A stretch of DNA of 64,000 nucleotides, taken from assembly GCA_964059975.1 (NCBI GenBank), contig CAXKXX010000001.1, positions 124,001-188,000 on the forward strand, in the 5' to 3' direction. The notes beneath the pieces were generated by a model that had not been told where the DNA came from, searched no databases, and saw only the letters and a program-made list of their open reading frames with translations. Origin of the DNA: CAXKXX01 sp964059975 (GTDB lineage Bacteria > Pseudomonadota > Gammaproteobacteria > Enterobacterales > Enterobacteriaceae). The position numbers and the translations under genes are program-made. Below, in pieces: positions 30,930-40,820 of the stretch (position 1 is the first letter of the stretch; each line of letters begins with the position of its first letter).

Positions 30930-31901
30930 CTAACTTATTAAACATTCAATTTTTTTTATAAGTTTCTGAGCCTCTCGATATGGCAGAACTGCATCGACTA
31001 TTAGATACCACCAGTTGGGCCTAGCAAAATTATAACACTTTACTGCATCTTTCTCTGTCATCAATAGAATTTGTTTTCCTCTAGTAAGCGCTAGCAGGGA
31101 TCCGGGTCTGTACTTCTTATGATCAGAGAATGCTACCTCTTTTTCGACATCTACTCCTAGTTCTTTCAGCATAGAGAAAAATCGTTGGGGGTGACCGATA
31201 CCTGCTACTGCTACTACGTGCGTCAGATAAGTCACTGAGCAGCGCTTACCGCTGAGTATATGAACTGCCTCACCCACGCGTAAGGACATGGGAATCTCTC
31301 CCGCATGCGGTACGCCTCCGTTGACAATGCACGCATCTACACTTTTTAGACGGTTCTCGCGTTCCCGCATTGGACCGGCAGGGAGCCAACAACCGTTACC
31401 GAATCGGCGTGTACCGTCGATTACGGCTAATTCGAAATCGCGTTTTAAGCCGTAGTGCTGCAGTCCATCATCGGCAATCACTAAATCGACTGGATGCTTT
31501 TTTAGCAATGCCCGAATCGCGTCGGATCGTTTAGGGGCAATAGCTATCGGTGCCCCAGTACGCCGATAGATCAGAAGAGGCTCATCTCCTGCTTCATCTG
31601 GAGTACTATGTTGAGTAAGAACTAAAAGTCTGGACTTTCCCCCATAACCACGGGCCACAACGCCGGCCCGATAGCCTCGTTGTTGTAACTGATTTACGAG
31701 CCAAATCACTATTGGGGTTTTACCGCTACCACCAGCAGTGAGGTTTCCTACTATTACTACTGGAACCGGAGCACGCCAACTTTTTCTTAATCCGCAGAAG
31801 TAGCTAAGTCGGATAAGCGTGCTTACTAAGCCGTATAGCCACGATAAAGGTAGCATGATTATGTGGAGTAGAGATCTACCCGACCAGATTTGGTTAATCA
31901 T
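30930..31901 (-). CDS. lpxK: Tetraacyldisaccharide 4'-kinase
   Basis: Phosphorylates the 4' position of the lipid A disaccharide at the inner membrane to give lipid IVA. It is 323 residues (E. coli 328). An N-terminal membrane anchor (about 12-35, LPLSWLYGLVSTLIRLSYF) is followed by a P-loop kinase motif GNLTAGGSGKTP at 52-63. Later motifs are GDEPLLIYRRTGAP, VIADDGLQHYGLKRD, RRFGNGCWLPAGPMRE, and MTEKDAVKC near the end. Its ATG overlaps the msbA stop by 4 bases, so the pair is translationally coupled, as expected for two consecutive lipid A steps. Confidence 0.96.
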   Translation of the reverse strand: MINQIWSGRSLLHIIMLPLSWLYGLVSTLIRLSYFCGLRKSWRAPVPVVIVGNLTAGGSGKTPIVIWLVNQLQQRGYRAGVVARGYGGKSRLLVLTQHSTPDEAGDEPLLIYRRTGAPIAIAPKRSDAIRALLKKHPVDLVIADDGLQHYGLKRDFELAVIDGTRRFGNGCWLPAGPMRERENRLKSVDACIVNGGVPHAGEIPMSLRVGEAVHILSGKRCSVTYLTHVVAVAGIGHPQRFFSMLKELGVDVEKEVAFSDHKKYRPGSLLALTRGKQILLMTEKDAVKCYNFARPNWWYLIVDAVLPYREAQKLIKKIECLIS

Positions 31902-33655
31902 TCTTGACCAAATTGCAAACGATATAGTTGCGCATAAACTCCTCGCTCATCAAGTAGTGTGGTATGTTCGCCTCGCTCAATAATGCGACCTTCTTCAATC
32001 ACTAAAATTTCGTCGGCTTTTTCAATTGTTGACAAGCGGTGGGCTATTACTAGTGAGGTGCGATTTTTCTGCAGTTCATCTAGTGCTGATTGAATAGCGC
32101 GCTCAGATTCAGTATCTAATGCTGAGGTTGCTTCATCAAGGATTAAGATCGGGCAGTCATGAAGTAGGGCGCGTGCGATAGCGATGCGTTGACGTTGGCC
32201 GCCTGATAGAGTTACGCCGTTCTCGCCAATTACCGTATCTAATCCGTGCTCCATGTTATCGATAAAATCTGTCGCATAGGCCATAATTGCAGCTTTCTCG
32301 ATTGCCTCTCGGGTATAGCATGCTTTATGTGCGTAAGCAATATTATTGGCGATAGTATCGTTAAATAAGTGAACATTTTGAGAAACTAGTGCGACTTGAT
32401 CGCGTAAAGATGCCAGCGTATATTCACGAAGATCATATCCGTCCATCAGGATCTGCCCTTGCTGAATATCGTAAAAACGTGTCATTAAGTTGGCAATAGT
32501 CGACTTGCCCGAACCAGATCGGCCCACTAATGCTACAGTTTTACCCTCCGAAATAGTCAAACTAATATCTCGCAATGCCGGAACTTCTTTTTCTGGATAA
32601 TAAAAAGTCACGTTATGAAATACGATATCGCCTTTCGCGCGAACTATCTGACGAGTTCCAGTGTCTCTCTCTTGTTCTATGTCCAAAATTGAAAATAAGG
32701 TCTGACAGGCCGCCATTCCACGCTGGAACTGCGCATTGACATTAGTTAGTGATTTTAATGGACGCATCAGAGCGATCATGGAAGAGAATACGACAGTAAT
32801 AGTTCCGACGGTAAGAGTTGTCATTACATTTGGGAGACTAGCAACATAAAGTATGAGTGCCAAGGCTAGGGAGGCGATTAACTGAATGATGGGATCGGAG
32901 ATAGATGCAGCTGATACTAGCTTCATGCTTTGCTGGCGCATATGATTACTGACTGAGTTAAAGCGATCAGTTTCAACTTCTTGCCCACCAAAAATAAGCA
33001 CTTCTTTATGGCCTTTTAGCATTTGCTCAGCTCTATTAGTAACCTGGCCCATAGTATTTTGCATGCTTTTGCTTATACTGCGAAAGCGCTTGGAGACAAT
33101 ACGGATTGCAATTGAAACGATAGGCGACAGTATAGCTAGGATTGCTGAAAGTGGCCAGCTGTAATAGAACATCATGCAAAATAGCGCAATAATCGATGCG
33201 CTTTCGCGTACTACGGTCACTAGTGCTCCGGAAGATGCTGATGCCACCTGTTCTGAATCATAAGTAATACGTGACAGTAAGGTTCCGGGAGAATGCTTAT
33301 CAAAAAACGATACCGGCATTCTCATCATATGGCTAAATAGACGGCGACGCATATGCATTACCACCATTCCGGATACCCAGGAAATGCAGTAGCTAGAAAT
33401 AAAACTGGTTGTACCACGCACCAACATCAAACCAATAACAGCTATTGGCATCCAGTTTAAAATACTATTTTTAGTTTTTCCAAATCCATCATCTAATAGA
33501 GGCTTAAGTAAAGACAGCATAAAAGCATCGCTAGCTGCGTTAAGCATTAAGGCTATGCCGGCCACAATCAAACCGGTTTTGTAAGGTTTAACTATCAACC
33601 AAAGGCGACGGAATGTCTGCCAGGTAGACAGATCATTATCTTTTATCATGCACAT
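31898..33655 (-). CDS. msbA: Lipid A export ATP-binding/permease MsbA
   Basis: A homodimeric ABC exporter that flips lipid A-core across the inner membrane. It is 585 residues (E. coli 582). A six-segment membrane domain (about 25-310) is followed by the ATPase domain: Walker A GRSGSGKS near 379-386, signature LSGGQRQRIAIARALL, Walker B ILILDEATSALD and the H-loop IAHRLST. ATG at 33655 or 33649 is possible; the second gives MIKDNDLSTWQ, closer to E. coli. It heads the msbA-lpxK pair; comEC (ycaI), its usual upstream neighbour, is gone. Confidence 0.97.
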   Translation of the reverse strand: MCMIKDNDLSTWQTFRRLWLIVKPYKTGLIVAGIALMLNAASDAFMLSLLKPLLDDGFGKTKNSILNWMPIAVIGLMLVRGTTSFISSYCISWVSGMVVMHMRRRLFSHMMRMPVSFFDKHSPGTLLSRITYDSEQVASASSGALVTVVRESASIIALFCMMFYYSWPLSAILAILSPIVSIAIRIVSKRFRSISKSMQNTMGQVTNRAEQMLKGHKEVLIFGGQEVETDRFNSVSNHMRQQSMKLVSAASISDPIIQLIASLALALILYVASLPNVMTTLTVGTITVVFSSMIALMRPLKSLTNVNAQFQRGMAACQTLFSILDIEQERDTGTRQIVRAKGDIVFHNVTFYYPEKEVPALRDISLTISEGKTVALVGRSGSGKSTIANLMTRFYDIQQGQILMDGYDLREYTLASLRDQVALVSQNVHLFNDTIANNIAYAHKACYTREAIEKAAIMAYATDFIDNMEHGLDTVIGENGVTLSGGQRQRIAIARALLHDCPILILDEATSALDTESERAIQSALDELQKNRTSLVIAHRLSTIEKADEILVIEEGRIIERGEHTTLLDERGVYAQLYRLQFGQE

Positions 33656-34955
33656 ATCGGCATCGAAAAAAATACCTGCTTATTTTACTCATTATCACCT
33701 TCTAACTAAGTGGTGTGTGGAACTCTTTGGGGGCACTAATTGTTTGGTAGTCTTTTAATGTATGATTTTTATCATAGATAACGCCTATAGCTAGATTGGG
33801 TACGAATTATTACTTTTCATATAATGCTACTTTCCAGATTTTGCGACGCTCACGTGCGCCCCAAAGACGTTTTTAGTAAAAAATTCGAATCTAATGTCAA
33901 TTTTAGACGAAACCGCATGCAAAATCGGTGGGCCTAAGGAGAAATGTTACATTATGATATGGCACTTGCAGTTATCTCGGATCTAGTGTTTGAGCGTCTC
34001 TAGTCGAGAGTAGTTTAGCTTGATTGTTATTGACATAGATTATAGGGGGCCAAGTAACTATATAAGATTAAAAGAGTCGTTGGAGCCCATCAAGAGACTG
34101 TGTTTCGATTCTTCGGAAGTAGTCTAAACCTCACATTATTAAAGCATAGATCTGAGTCGAGCATGCCGATTTTGGCATAGTCAAATCAGGATCAGATGTC
34201 CTGTATATTCTTGTTAACTGATATTAATCATGCAGTCTATTCTAGTTCCGCATTCATGTAAGGGAATGCGGAGAAGCTAAAGCTGAAAGGTGCTGTCTGT
34301 TATAAAAGTATTATTCATCTGAGCGTCAAAAGTAATACAGAGTGCGAAGATGGTGTGCTGCAACATTCATTGAACACCGCGATAACTCTATCGATGCCGG
34401 ATTTCTCTCTGTAAGTAGCGGGGCGTTAGAGTTAAACGCTTCTCCTAATTATTGTTTCTTGATCGAGATCGTAGCTTATACATTCGTTGTCCGGAACATC
34501 TTTATCTCTAAACGTCGATTACCGAAGCCTAAGCTTATTAGTGTCCGATGTAGGCAGGAAGGGATGCCTTTACAGACTTAGAGATATGCTTTAAAAGCAC
34601 AAACTTCAAGTAGTACTATCAATGTGTGATTCAATCATAGCGATATTAGTGGAGCGAGAGCATGAAAGCATTGTGGCGCCTGGAAATTTTTACGATATTT
34701 TAATTAGTTTTTACTTTTATTAAACATACCATCTATCGCCTTCTGTTATCCCTTGTAATTAGTCAGGAGTCTTTATTTTTTCAAATATCAAATATTCCGT
34801 ATTTTGATGAGTGATTATAAAAAGGCGGTTTAGCCTGAATTGCGCTCATCTATTCGTTATTTCTGCGCTAAGGGGCCCTCGATATGAGCTCGAGGCGCTG
34901 GTTACTTACTGTTCACAACACCTCGCTTTTTTCTAGTAACGTTGCGTAGAGAGCT
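33656..34955. other. Spacer where comEC (ycaI) would lie
   Basis: Less AT-rich than most spacers here, which suggests more recent gene loss. E. coli has ycaI between ihfB and msbA, but I could not recognise ComEC motifs in the minus strand. It holds a 9-bp hairpin (34247-34272) and a 13-codon frame with a ribosome binding site at 34662-34703. A weak stem, AGGC/GCCT with T5 on the minus strand (34823-34835), may end ihfB transcription. Confidence 0.5.
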
Positions 34956-35246
34956 CTACAATGAGTTCCACATATTAGTTCGATTACGCAATGCTTTCCC
35001 GGGCTTAAAGTGAGGAACGCACTTCCCTTCTAAAACTACTTTATCACCTGTTTTTGGGTTTCGACCAACACGCGGAGGGCGATAGTGAAGAGAAAAGCTA
35101 CCAAATCCACGAATCTCAATGCGTTTACCATCAGCTAATGTTGCAGCCATATGTTCAAGCATTGCATTCACTGCGTCTTCAACAGTTTTCGTGGGAAAGT
35201 GAGATTGCTGACTTATGAGTCTTTCTATGAGTTTAGACTTAGTCAT
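34956..35246 (-). CDS. ihfB: Integration host factor subunit beta
   Basis: A DNA-bending HU/IHF-family protein that pairs with IHF alpha (not in this window). It is 96 residues (E. coli 94). It has the N-terminal helical region MTKSKLIERLISQQ, the core IEIRGFGSFSLHYRPPRVGRNPKTG, and the intercalating proline arm (RPPRVGRNPKTG). The tail FKPGKALRNRTN is followed by a few extra residues. GGAGA precedes ATG at 7 bases. It follows rpsA as in E. coli. Confidence 0.97.
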   Translation of the reverse strand: MTKSKLIERLISQQSHFPTKTVEDAVNAMLEHMAATLADGKRIEIRGFGSFSLHYRPPRVGRNPKTGDKVVLEGKCVPHFKPGKALRNRTNMWNSL

Positions 35247-35307
35247 AATTTCTCCGGACTTTATGGATAAATACGGGATCGTTGTGTCTAGTAGCCGCCT
35301 CTCTTAG

Positions 35308-36990
35308 TTACTCGCCTTTAGCTGCTTTAAAGGCTTCAGACATTGCGTTCGAGAAACTTGTATCTTCCTCATGTCTGTGGTTGGAAGAAGCCGCTATGTC
35401 TTTCTCTTCGTCTGCAGATTTATCGCAGACAGACAGGCTTAATGCGCGGTTTTTACGATCGATACCAGTAAACTTAGCTGAAACTTCATCGCCAATTTTT
35501 AGAGCCAAAGTTGAGTCTTCAGTGCGATCACGGGCTCCTTCGGATACGCGCAGATGACCCTCTACGCCGTCTGCTAGTTCAACTGTAACAGATTTAGCCT
35601 CAATTGAAGCGACCTTACCTTTAACAATGGCTCCTTTCTTATTAATAGAAATATAGTTATTAAATGGATCTTCAGTAAGCTGCTTAATACCCAAGGAGAT
35701 GCGTTCGCGATCTGAGTCTACTTGAAGTACAATTGCGGCGATTTCGTCACCTTTTTTATAGTCATGAACCGCCCCTTCTCCCGTAACATTCCAAGAAATG
35801 TCAGAGAGATGAACTAGTCCGTCTATGCCGCCATCCAGACCTATGAAGATGCCAAAATCAGTAATAGACTTGATCTTTCCTTCAACACGATCGCCTTTAT
35901 TATGAGTTTCTGCAAAGTGCTGCCATGGATTAGATTTACACTGCTTTAGTCCGAGAGAAATTCGACGACGGTCTTCGTCGATGTCTAGGACTATTACTGC
36001 TACTACGTCGCCTACGCTAACAACTTTAGATGGATGAATATTTTTATTTGTCCAATCCATTTCAGAAACGTGCACCAAACCTTCTACTCCTTCTTCAATT
36101 TCTACGAAGCAGCCATAGTCAGTTAGATTAGTAACGCGACCCATGAGCTTAATGCTTTCGGGGTAACGTTTTGCGATAGCAATCCATGGATCTTCACCGA
36201 GTTGTTTGAGTCCTAGAGAAACGCGCGTCCGTTCGCGGTCAAATTTTAGAACTTTAACAGTGACTTCATCGCCTACGTTTACGATTTCACTTGGATGCTT
36301 AACGCGCTTCCAGGCCATATCAGTAATGTGCAGTAGTCCATCTACGCCACCAAGATCAACGAATGCTCCGTAGTCAGTAAGGTTTTTAACGATACCTTTA
36401 ACTTTCATGCCTTCTTGTAAATTTTCTAGTAGTTGATCACGCTCTGCACTATGCTCAGATTCGATAACTGCACGACGCGAAACTACAACGTTGTTGCGCT
36501 TCTGATCTAATTTAATAACTTTAAACTCGAGCTCTTTGCCTTCTAGTTGGAAGGTGTCTCGCACCGGACGCACGTCAACTAAAGAGCCTGGTAAGAATGC
36601 ACGAATACCATTTAATTCAACGGTAAAGCCTCCTTTAACTTTACCACTTATAACTCCAAAAACAGTTTCCGTGCCTCCATATGCAATAGATTTCTCAAGT
36701 GTGATCCAAGCTTCGTGACGTTTGGCTTTCTCGCGAGATAACATGGTTTCACCAAAACCATCTTCGATAGCTTCTAGAGCGACGTCAACTGCGTCGCCCA
36801 CCTGAATTTCTAGCTCGCCTTGTGCATTTTTAAATTGATCGGCCGGGATTGTAGACTCAGATTTCAGACCAGCGTCAACTAGTACGATATCTTTGTCGAT
36901 AGTTACGACAATTCCCCGAACAATAGATCCAGGGCGGGTTTGGATTGTCTTGAGAGATTCTTCAAAGAGTTGAGCGAACGATTCAGTCAT
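35308..36990 (-). CDS. rpsA: 30S ribosomal protein S1
   Basis: An mRNA-binding ribosomal protein needed to start translation on structured or weak-leader mRNAs. It is 560 residues (E. coli 557) with all six S1 domains, at about 18-87, 105-171, 190-260, 275-347, 362-434 and 450-520. Repeats such as DYGAFVDLGGVDGLLHITDM are clear in domains 3-5. No strong Shine-Dalgarno precedes ATG, which is typical of rpsA and its autoregulation. It lies between cmk and ihfB as in E. coli. Confidence 0.98.
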   Translation of the reverse strand: MTESFAQLFEESLKTIQTRPGSIVRGIVVTIDKDIVLVDAGLKSESTIPADQFKNAQGELEIQVGDAVDVALEAIEDGFGETMLSREKAKRHEAWITLEKSIAYGGTETVFGVISGKVKGGFTVELNGIRAFLPGSLVDVRPVRDTFQLEGKELEFKVIKLDQKRNNVVVSRRAVIESEHSAERDQLLENLQEGMKVKGIVKNLTDYGAFVDLGGVDGLLHITDMAWKRVKHPSEIVNVGDEVTVKVLKFDRERTRVSLGLKQLGEDPWIAIAKRYPESIKLMGRVTNLTDYGCFVEIEEGVEGLVHVSEMDWTNKNIHPSKVVSVGDVVAVIVLDIDEDRRRISLGLKQCKSNPWQHFAETHNKGDRVEGKIKSITDFGIFIGLDGGIDGLVHLSDISWNVTGEGAVHDYKKGDEIAAIVLQVDSDRERISLGIKQLTEDPFNNYISINKKGAIVKGKVASIEAKSVTVELADGVEGHLRVSEGARDRTEDSTLALKIGDEVSAKFTGIDRKNRALSLSVCDKSADEEKDIAASSNHRHEEDTSFSNAMSEAFKAAKGE

Positions 36991-37171
36991 GTTATTAATC
37001 TTTAGGATTCTTTAGTTTAACAACCATCTAGCATCCCGCCGAATGGGGTTTGTTTCAGATACCTTGCTATTAGCTCCTTGCTAACAAGGTCTAGTGTATA
37101 GGGATAAGATTCACTCAATATATTGTGCTACTTCTGCGATAATAAGGTAAAGTTCAACAGTTTGGTTTCGC

Positions 37172-37861
37172 CTATTTTTTCGGTAAAGTAATTACTTTCT
37201 GTATATGACGTAGTGCTATCTGAACGACCTCTTTGATAGAGAGATTACTCGAATCAACTATTAGGGCGTCCGAAGCAGGCAATAGAGGTGCGATAGCCCG
37301 ATTTCGGTCACGGCTATCTCGCTCGCGCATTTCGGCTAAAAGACGTTTGAAGCTAACATTAAAGCCTCTTTCCTGCAACTGTAGCTTACGTCGGTGCGTA
37401 CGACTTTCAGTGTTAGCATCAAGAAAGATCTTCAGTGAAGCATCGGGGAATACGATTGTGCCCATATCTCGCCCGTCAGTAATGAGTCCGGGATTTTTAC
37501 GAAATGTTCTCTGTCGGTACAATACCGCTTCGCGTACCCGTGGTAGCTTAGCCGCACGCGAAGCGGTATTACCAATAGTTTCGCTACGAATCTCATTGCT
37601 AACGTCCTCGCCTTCTAAAATTACCAGAAATCTTCCGTTTTGCGCTATAAAGCAAACATCGAGATGTGCAGCGAGGGGCGACATAATTTCTTCAGTAGTG
37701 ATATCAATATGATGATGCAATGCTGCTAGTGCTAAGGCTCGATAAATCACACCAGAATCAAGAAGGTGCCAGCCGAGTGATTCTGCTAATACTTTACATA
37801 AAGTGCCCTTTCCTGAACCACTGGGTCCATCAACCGTTATTACCGGGGCTATAGAAGTCAT
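37172..37861 (-). CDS. cmk: Cytidylate kinase
   Basis: Phosphorylates CMP and dCMP with ATP. It is 229 residues (E. coli 227). The P-loop GPSGSGKG is at 12-19. HLLDSGVIYRALALAALHH, LITDGRDMGTIVFPDA and the lid region LAEMRERDSRDRNRAIAPL are all intact. It reads into rpsA as in E. coli. A 159-codon frame on the opposite strand is a shadow. Confidence 0.97.
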   Translation of the reverse strand: MTSIAPVITVDGPSGSGKGTLCKVLAESLGWHLLDSGVIYRALALAALHHHIDITTEEIMSPLAAHLDVCFIAQNGRFLVILEGEDVSNEIRSETIGNTASRAAKLPRVREAVLYRQRTFRKNPGLITDGRDMGTIVFPDASLKIFLDANTESRTHRRKLQLQERGFNVSFKRLLAEMRERDSRDRNRAIAPLLPASDALIVDSSNLSIKEVVQIALRHIQKVITLPKK

Positions 37862-38129
37862 TTATGTCTCTTTAAGTAGAACATCTTATAAAAACATGGG
37901 TGGTTTTATGTTAATTAAATGCTTTAGTAGAATCACAGTACCTTTATCCGCTACGTTTAGTAAGGGTAGCGATTCTTTTAGATACTATACGCGATCATAC
38001 GGTGAACTGTTAATCTAGAAATAGTTTAATAGTTTAAAAAACTATATAGCTATTCGCAGTCATAAAAAGAAGCAGTTTAGAAATACAAAAATTTTTAGGA
38101 AATCTTAATGACGTAGATACCTCAGAGAG

Positions 38130-39428
38130 TTAGCTTAATAGACTAATTCGTGCTAGATGTTTAAAATAATCCGGGAAGGTTTTCTCGATGCATTGCGGAC
38201 GAAGGATGGTAACCGGCGTGTCTGATAGCGCCATGAGTGAGAAGCACATCGCCATGCGATGATCGTTATAAGTATCTATAGTGGCGAACTTTATCTTAGC
38301 TGGTGGTATTATATGAATAAAGTCCTCACCTTCATTAACATCTGCACCTACCTTACGCAACTCAGTAGCCATAGCGGCTAAACGATCGGTCTCTTTAATC
38401 CGCCAATTATAGATATTGCGCAGAGTAGTTGGGCCACGGGCAAATAGTGCTGTAGCCGCGATAGTCATTGCTGCATCTGGAATGGCATTCATATCCATAT
38501 TTACGCCACTTAGCTCTCCATAACTACACTCGATAAAATTATCGCCCCATGTAATCTGTGCCCCCATTTTTTCTAAAACGAGGGCACACTGAGTATCGCC
38601 TTGTACGCTTTTTCGTCCCGCCCCAGTCACGCGTACAGTGCCGCCTTTAATTGCGGCGGCGGCAAGGAAATAAGTGGCTGAAGAGGCGTCCCCCTCTATC
38701 AGGTAATCTCCTGGTGAACTATAGGTTTGACGACCATCAATGTAGAATACTCGATAATTATTATGGTTAACTTCAATACCGAACGTTTGCATTAAATTTA
38801 GCGTGATATCGATGTAAGGTCTGGATACTAAGTCTCCTTTTATTTGTATTTGTGTATCTTCTCGAGCTAAGGGCGCAGTGATTAGTAATGCAGTTAAAAA
38901 TTGGCTAGAAACGCTACCGTTGAGAGTGATGTCGCCTCCTAAAAATCCGCCGTGTAGGCGTACTGGCGGGTAGTTAGGTTGTTCTAAATAGTCAATTTTT
39001 GCTCTGCCTTGTCGCAGTGCGTCAACCAAGAAGCCAATCGGACGTTTTTTCATACGAGGTTCCCCCGTCAAGATTATATCACCCTTATTCAGGCATAGTG
39101 CTGCGGTCAATAGCCTCAGAGCTATGCCTGAATTTCCGAGGAAAAGTTCTAGCGGTTTATTGAGTGTTAACAATCCAGATGGAAGCCCAGAAGTTTCGTC
39201 TACTTCGCAGACAGTACGATCGTTGGAAAGATGATATCTTACGCCTAATAATCGCAATGCATTTAGCATATGACGTATGTCACCGCTATTCAAGAGATTA
39301 GTGAGGCGAACTCTTCCTTTCGCCAAAGCCGCCAGCAATAGAGCACGGTTGGATACGCTTTTAGACCCAGGTAAGATAATAGTGCCATTGACTAAGGAAA
39401 TCGGTTGCAATGTCAATGCATCTATCAT
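38130..39428 (-). CDS. aroA: EPSP synthase (3-phosphoshikimate 1-carboxyvinyltransferase)
   Basis: Joins shikimate 3-phosphate and phosphoenolpyruvate in the chorismate pathway. It is 432 residues (E. coli 427). Substrate-binding LPGSKSVSNRALLLAAL (Lys23) is intact, as are LFLGNSGIALRLL, TGEPRMKKRPIG, VEGDASSATYFLAAA-like sequence, and NWRIKETDRLAAMATELRKVG. NDHRMAMCFSL is also kept. It sits between serC and cmk as in E. coli, but the serC-aroA gap has widened to about 300 bases with no gene in it. Confidence 0.97.
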   Translation of the reverse strand: MIDALTLQPISLVNGTIILPGSKSVSNRALLLAALAKGRVRLTNLLNSGDIRHMLNALRLLGVRYHLSNDRTVCEVDETSGLPSGLLTLNKPLELFLGNSGIALRLLTAALCLNKGDIILTGEPRMKKRPIGFLVDALRQGRAKIDYLEQPNYPPVRLHGGFLGGDITLNGSVSSQFLTALLITAPLAREDTQIQIKGDLVSRPYIDITLNLMQTFGIEVNHNNYRVFYIDGRQTYSSPGDYLIEGDASSATYFLAAAAIKGGTVRVTGAGRKSVQGDTQCALVLEKMGAQITWGDNFIECSYGELSGVNMDMNAIPDAAMTIAATALFARGPTTLRNIYNWRIKETDRLAAMATELRKVGADVNEGEDFIHIIPPAKIKFATIDTYNDHRMAMCFSLMALSDTPVTILRPQCIEKTFPDYFKHLARISLLS

Positions 39429-39724
39429 ATAAACCAGGCGCTCTGAATTGTGATCAACAGAGTGTCCTCGAGAATAATCTTAGGGCTATTTTACTATACA
39501 AGGATAACGCCCATAAAGCGTTTATTAAATCAAATGTGCAGATCACTAAGTTCAGGTCCTATCTCAACAAGTACCATGTTTTGTACAATAGGAGTGATAC
39601 AAAAAATAGGGTACATACAGAGGATGTATACACGACATATATTTTCTAAAAAGCATAAAATATAAAACAGACTAAAGTGAGTAAAGTGTGCTTAATAGTA
39701 AAGCACCTCTAATTAAGTAGGCTT

Positions 39725-40807
39725 TTAGCCGTAGCGCCGTTCAAAATCTTTCATGAATGCAGTTAGCATCTCCACACCAGACAACGGCATGGCATTATAG
39801 ATAGAAGCACGCATACCACTAGTCGTCCGATGACCCTTCAGTCCCCGGAGACCGCTAGCTTCTGCTTCAATGATGAAGGTGTTATCTAGCTTTGAATCTA
39901 CCAAATAAAATGTTATGTTCATCCATGAACGGTTGGCGCGCGCTATCTGGTTTTGATAGAAATCGGAGCGATCGATTGTCGAGTATAGCAAATCGGCCTT
40001 AATCTTATTGCGTTTTTCCATCTCTATTAATCCGCCCTGATCTTTTAGCCACTGAAAAACTAGTCCGGCAAGATACCAAGAAAATGTTGGCGGAGTGTTA
40101 AACATAGAATTATGTTTGGCTAGTATGGTGTAATCAAGAATAGACGGCACTTCATGACGAGCTTTGCCCAAGAGGTCCTCGCGGACAATCACTAAAGTGA
40201 GACCAGAAGGCCCGATATTTTTTTGTGCAGCCGCATAAATCACACCAAATCGGCCCACATCTAGTGGGCGAGATAGAATCGTTGAGGAGCAATCAGCTAT
40301 TACTACTTTGTCAATAAAGTCGGGCATTTCATGAATAGCAATTCCATCCACGGTTTCGTTGGGGCAGTAATGAACATAAGCTGAAGTGTCACTGAGAGAC
40401 CACTCTTGTATCGGCTTAATACCCCTCAAATTACCAAAAAAAGTTTTAACGTCGATGATGTGAGGAGCACAATATTTCTGTGCTTCACTGATTGCGCTGC
40501 ACCCCCAATAGCCACTGTCAATATAGTCAGCGGTGACCTGATTCCCCAAAAAGTTTTGCGGCAATGCAGCGAATTGTGCACGAGCACCACCGTGGCAAAA
40601 TAGTACTTTATAAGTAGAAGGAATGCACATTAGATCACGAAGATCCCGTTCGGACTGATTCGCAACAGCGATAAATTCTTTGCTCCGGTGGCTAATTTCC
40701 ATTACTGAAGCACCCAGGCTACCCCAGTTGCACAGTTCTTTTTGCGCTTGCTCTAATACCCCAACTGGTAACATCGCAGGACCTGAGCTAAAATTATAAA
40801 TTCGTAT
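39725..40807 (-). CDS. serC: Phosphoserine aminotransferase, apparently AUA-initiated
   Basis: A PLP-dependent enzyme making phosphoserine in serine synthesis and 4-phosphohydroxythreonine in PLP synthesis. The PLP lysine lies in AAAQKNIGPSG (Lys196 from the start used here). The first canonical start, ATG at 40774, would drop the conserved N-terminus. The codons before it read RIYNFSSGPA in frame and match E. coli IFNFSSGPA. Upstream of those come ATA codons at 40805-40807 and 40808-40810, then AGGAGG, then an in-frame TAG. The reading frame therefore cannot begin further up, and an AUA start at 40807 gives 360 aa (E. coli 362) with ideal spacing. Annotators may report 39725-40774. Confidence 0.9.
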   Translation of the reverse strand: MRIYNFSSGPAMLPVGVLEQAQKELCNWGSLGASVMEISHRSKEFIAVANQSERDLRDLMCIPSTYKVLFCHGGARAQFAALPQNFLGNQVTADYIDSGYWGCSAISEAQKYCAPHIIDVKTFFGNLRGIKPIQEWSLSDTSAYVHYCPNETVDGIAIHEMPDFIDKVVIADCSSTILSRPLDVGRFGVIYAAAQKNIGPSGLTLVIVREDLLGKARHEVPSILDYTILAKHNSMFNTPPTFSWYLAGLVFQWLKDQGGLIEMEKRNKIKADLLYSTIDRSDFYQNQIARANRSWMNITFYLVDSKLDNTFIIEAEASGLRGLKGHRTTSGMRASIYNAMPLSGVEMLTAFMKDFERRYG

Positions 40808-40814
40808 TATTGCC

Positions 40815-40820
40815 TCCTAA
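40815..40820 (-). promoter_or_regulatory. Perfect Shine-Dalgarno before the serC AUA codon
   Basis: On the minus strand AGGAGG is followed by CA and two ATA codons. The second ATA, at 40807-40805, is 5 bases away. The strong site would help compensate for a poor initiation codon, and it marks where translation begins. Confidence 0.75.

Noticed and set aside
34342..34581. 79-codon plus-strand frame where comEC would lie
   Set aside because: On the wrong strand for comEC and without any recognisable motif.
37233..37712. 159-codon plus-strand frame opposite cmk
   Set aside because: Entirely antisense to a clearly conserved gene; arises from its codon structure.
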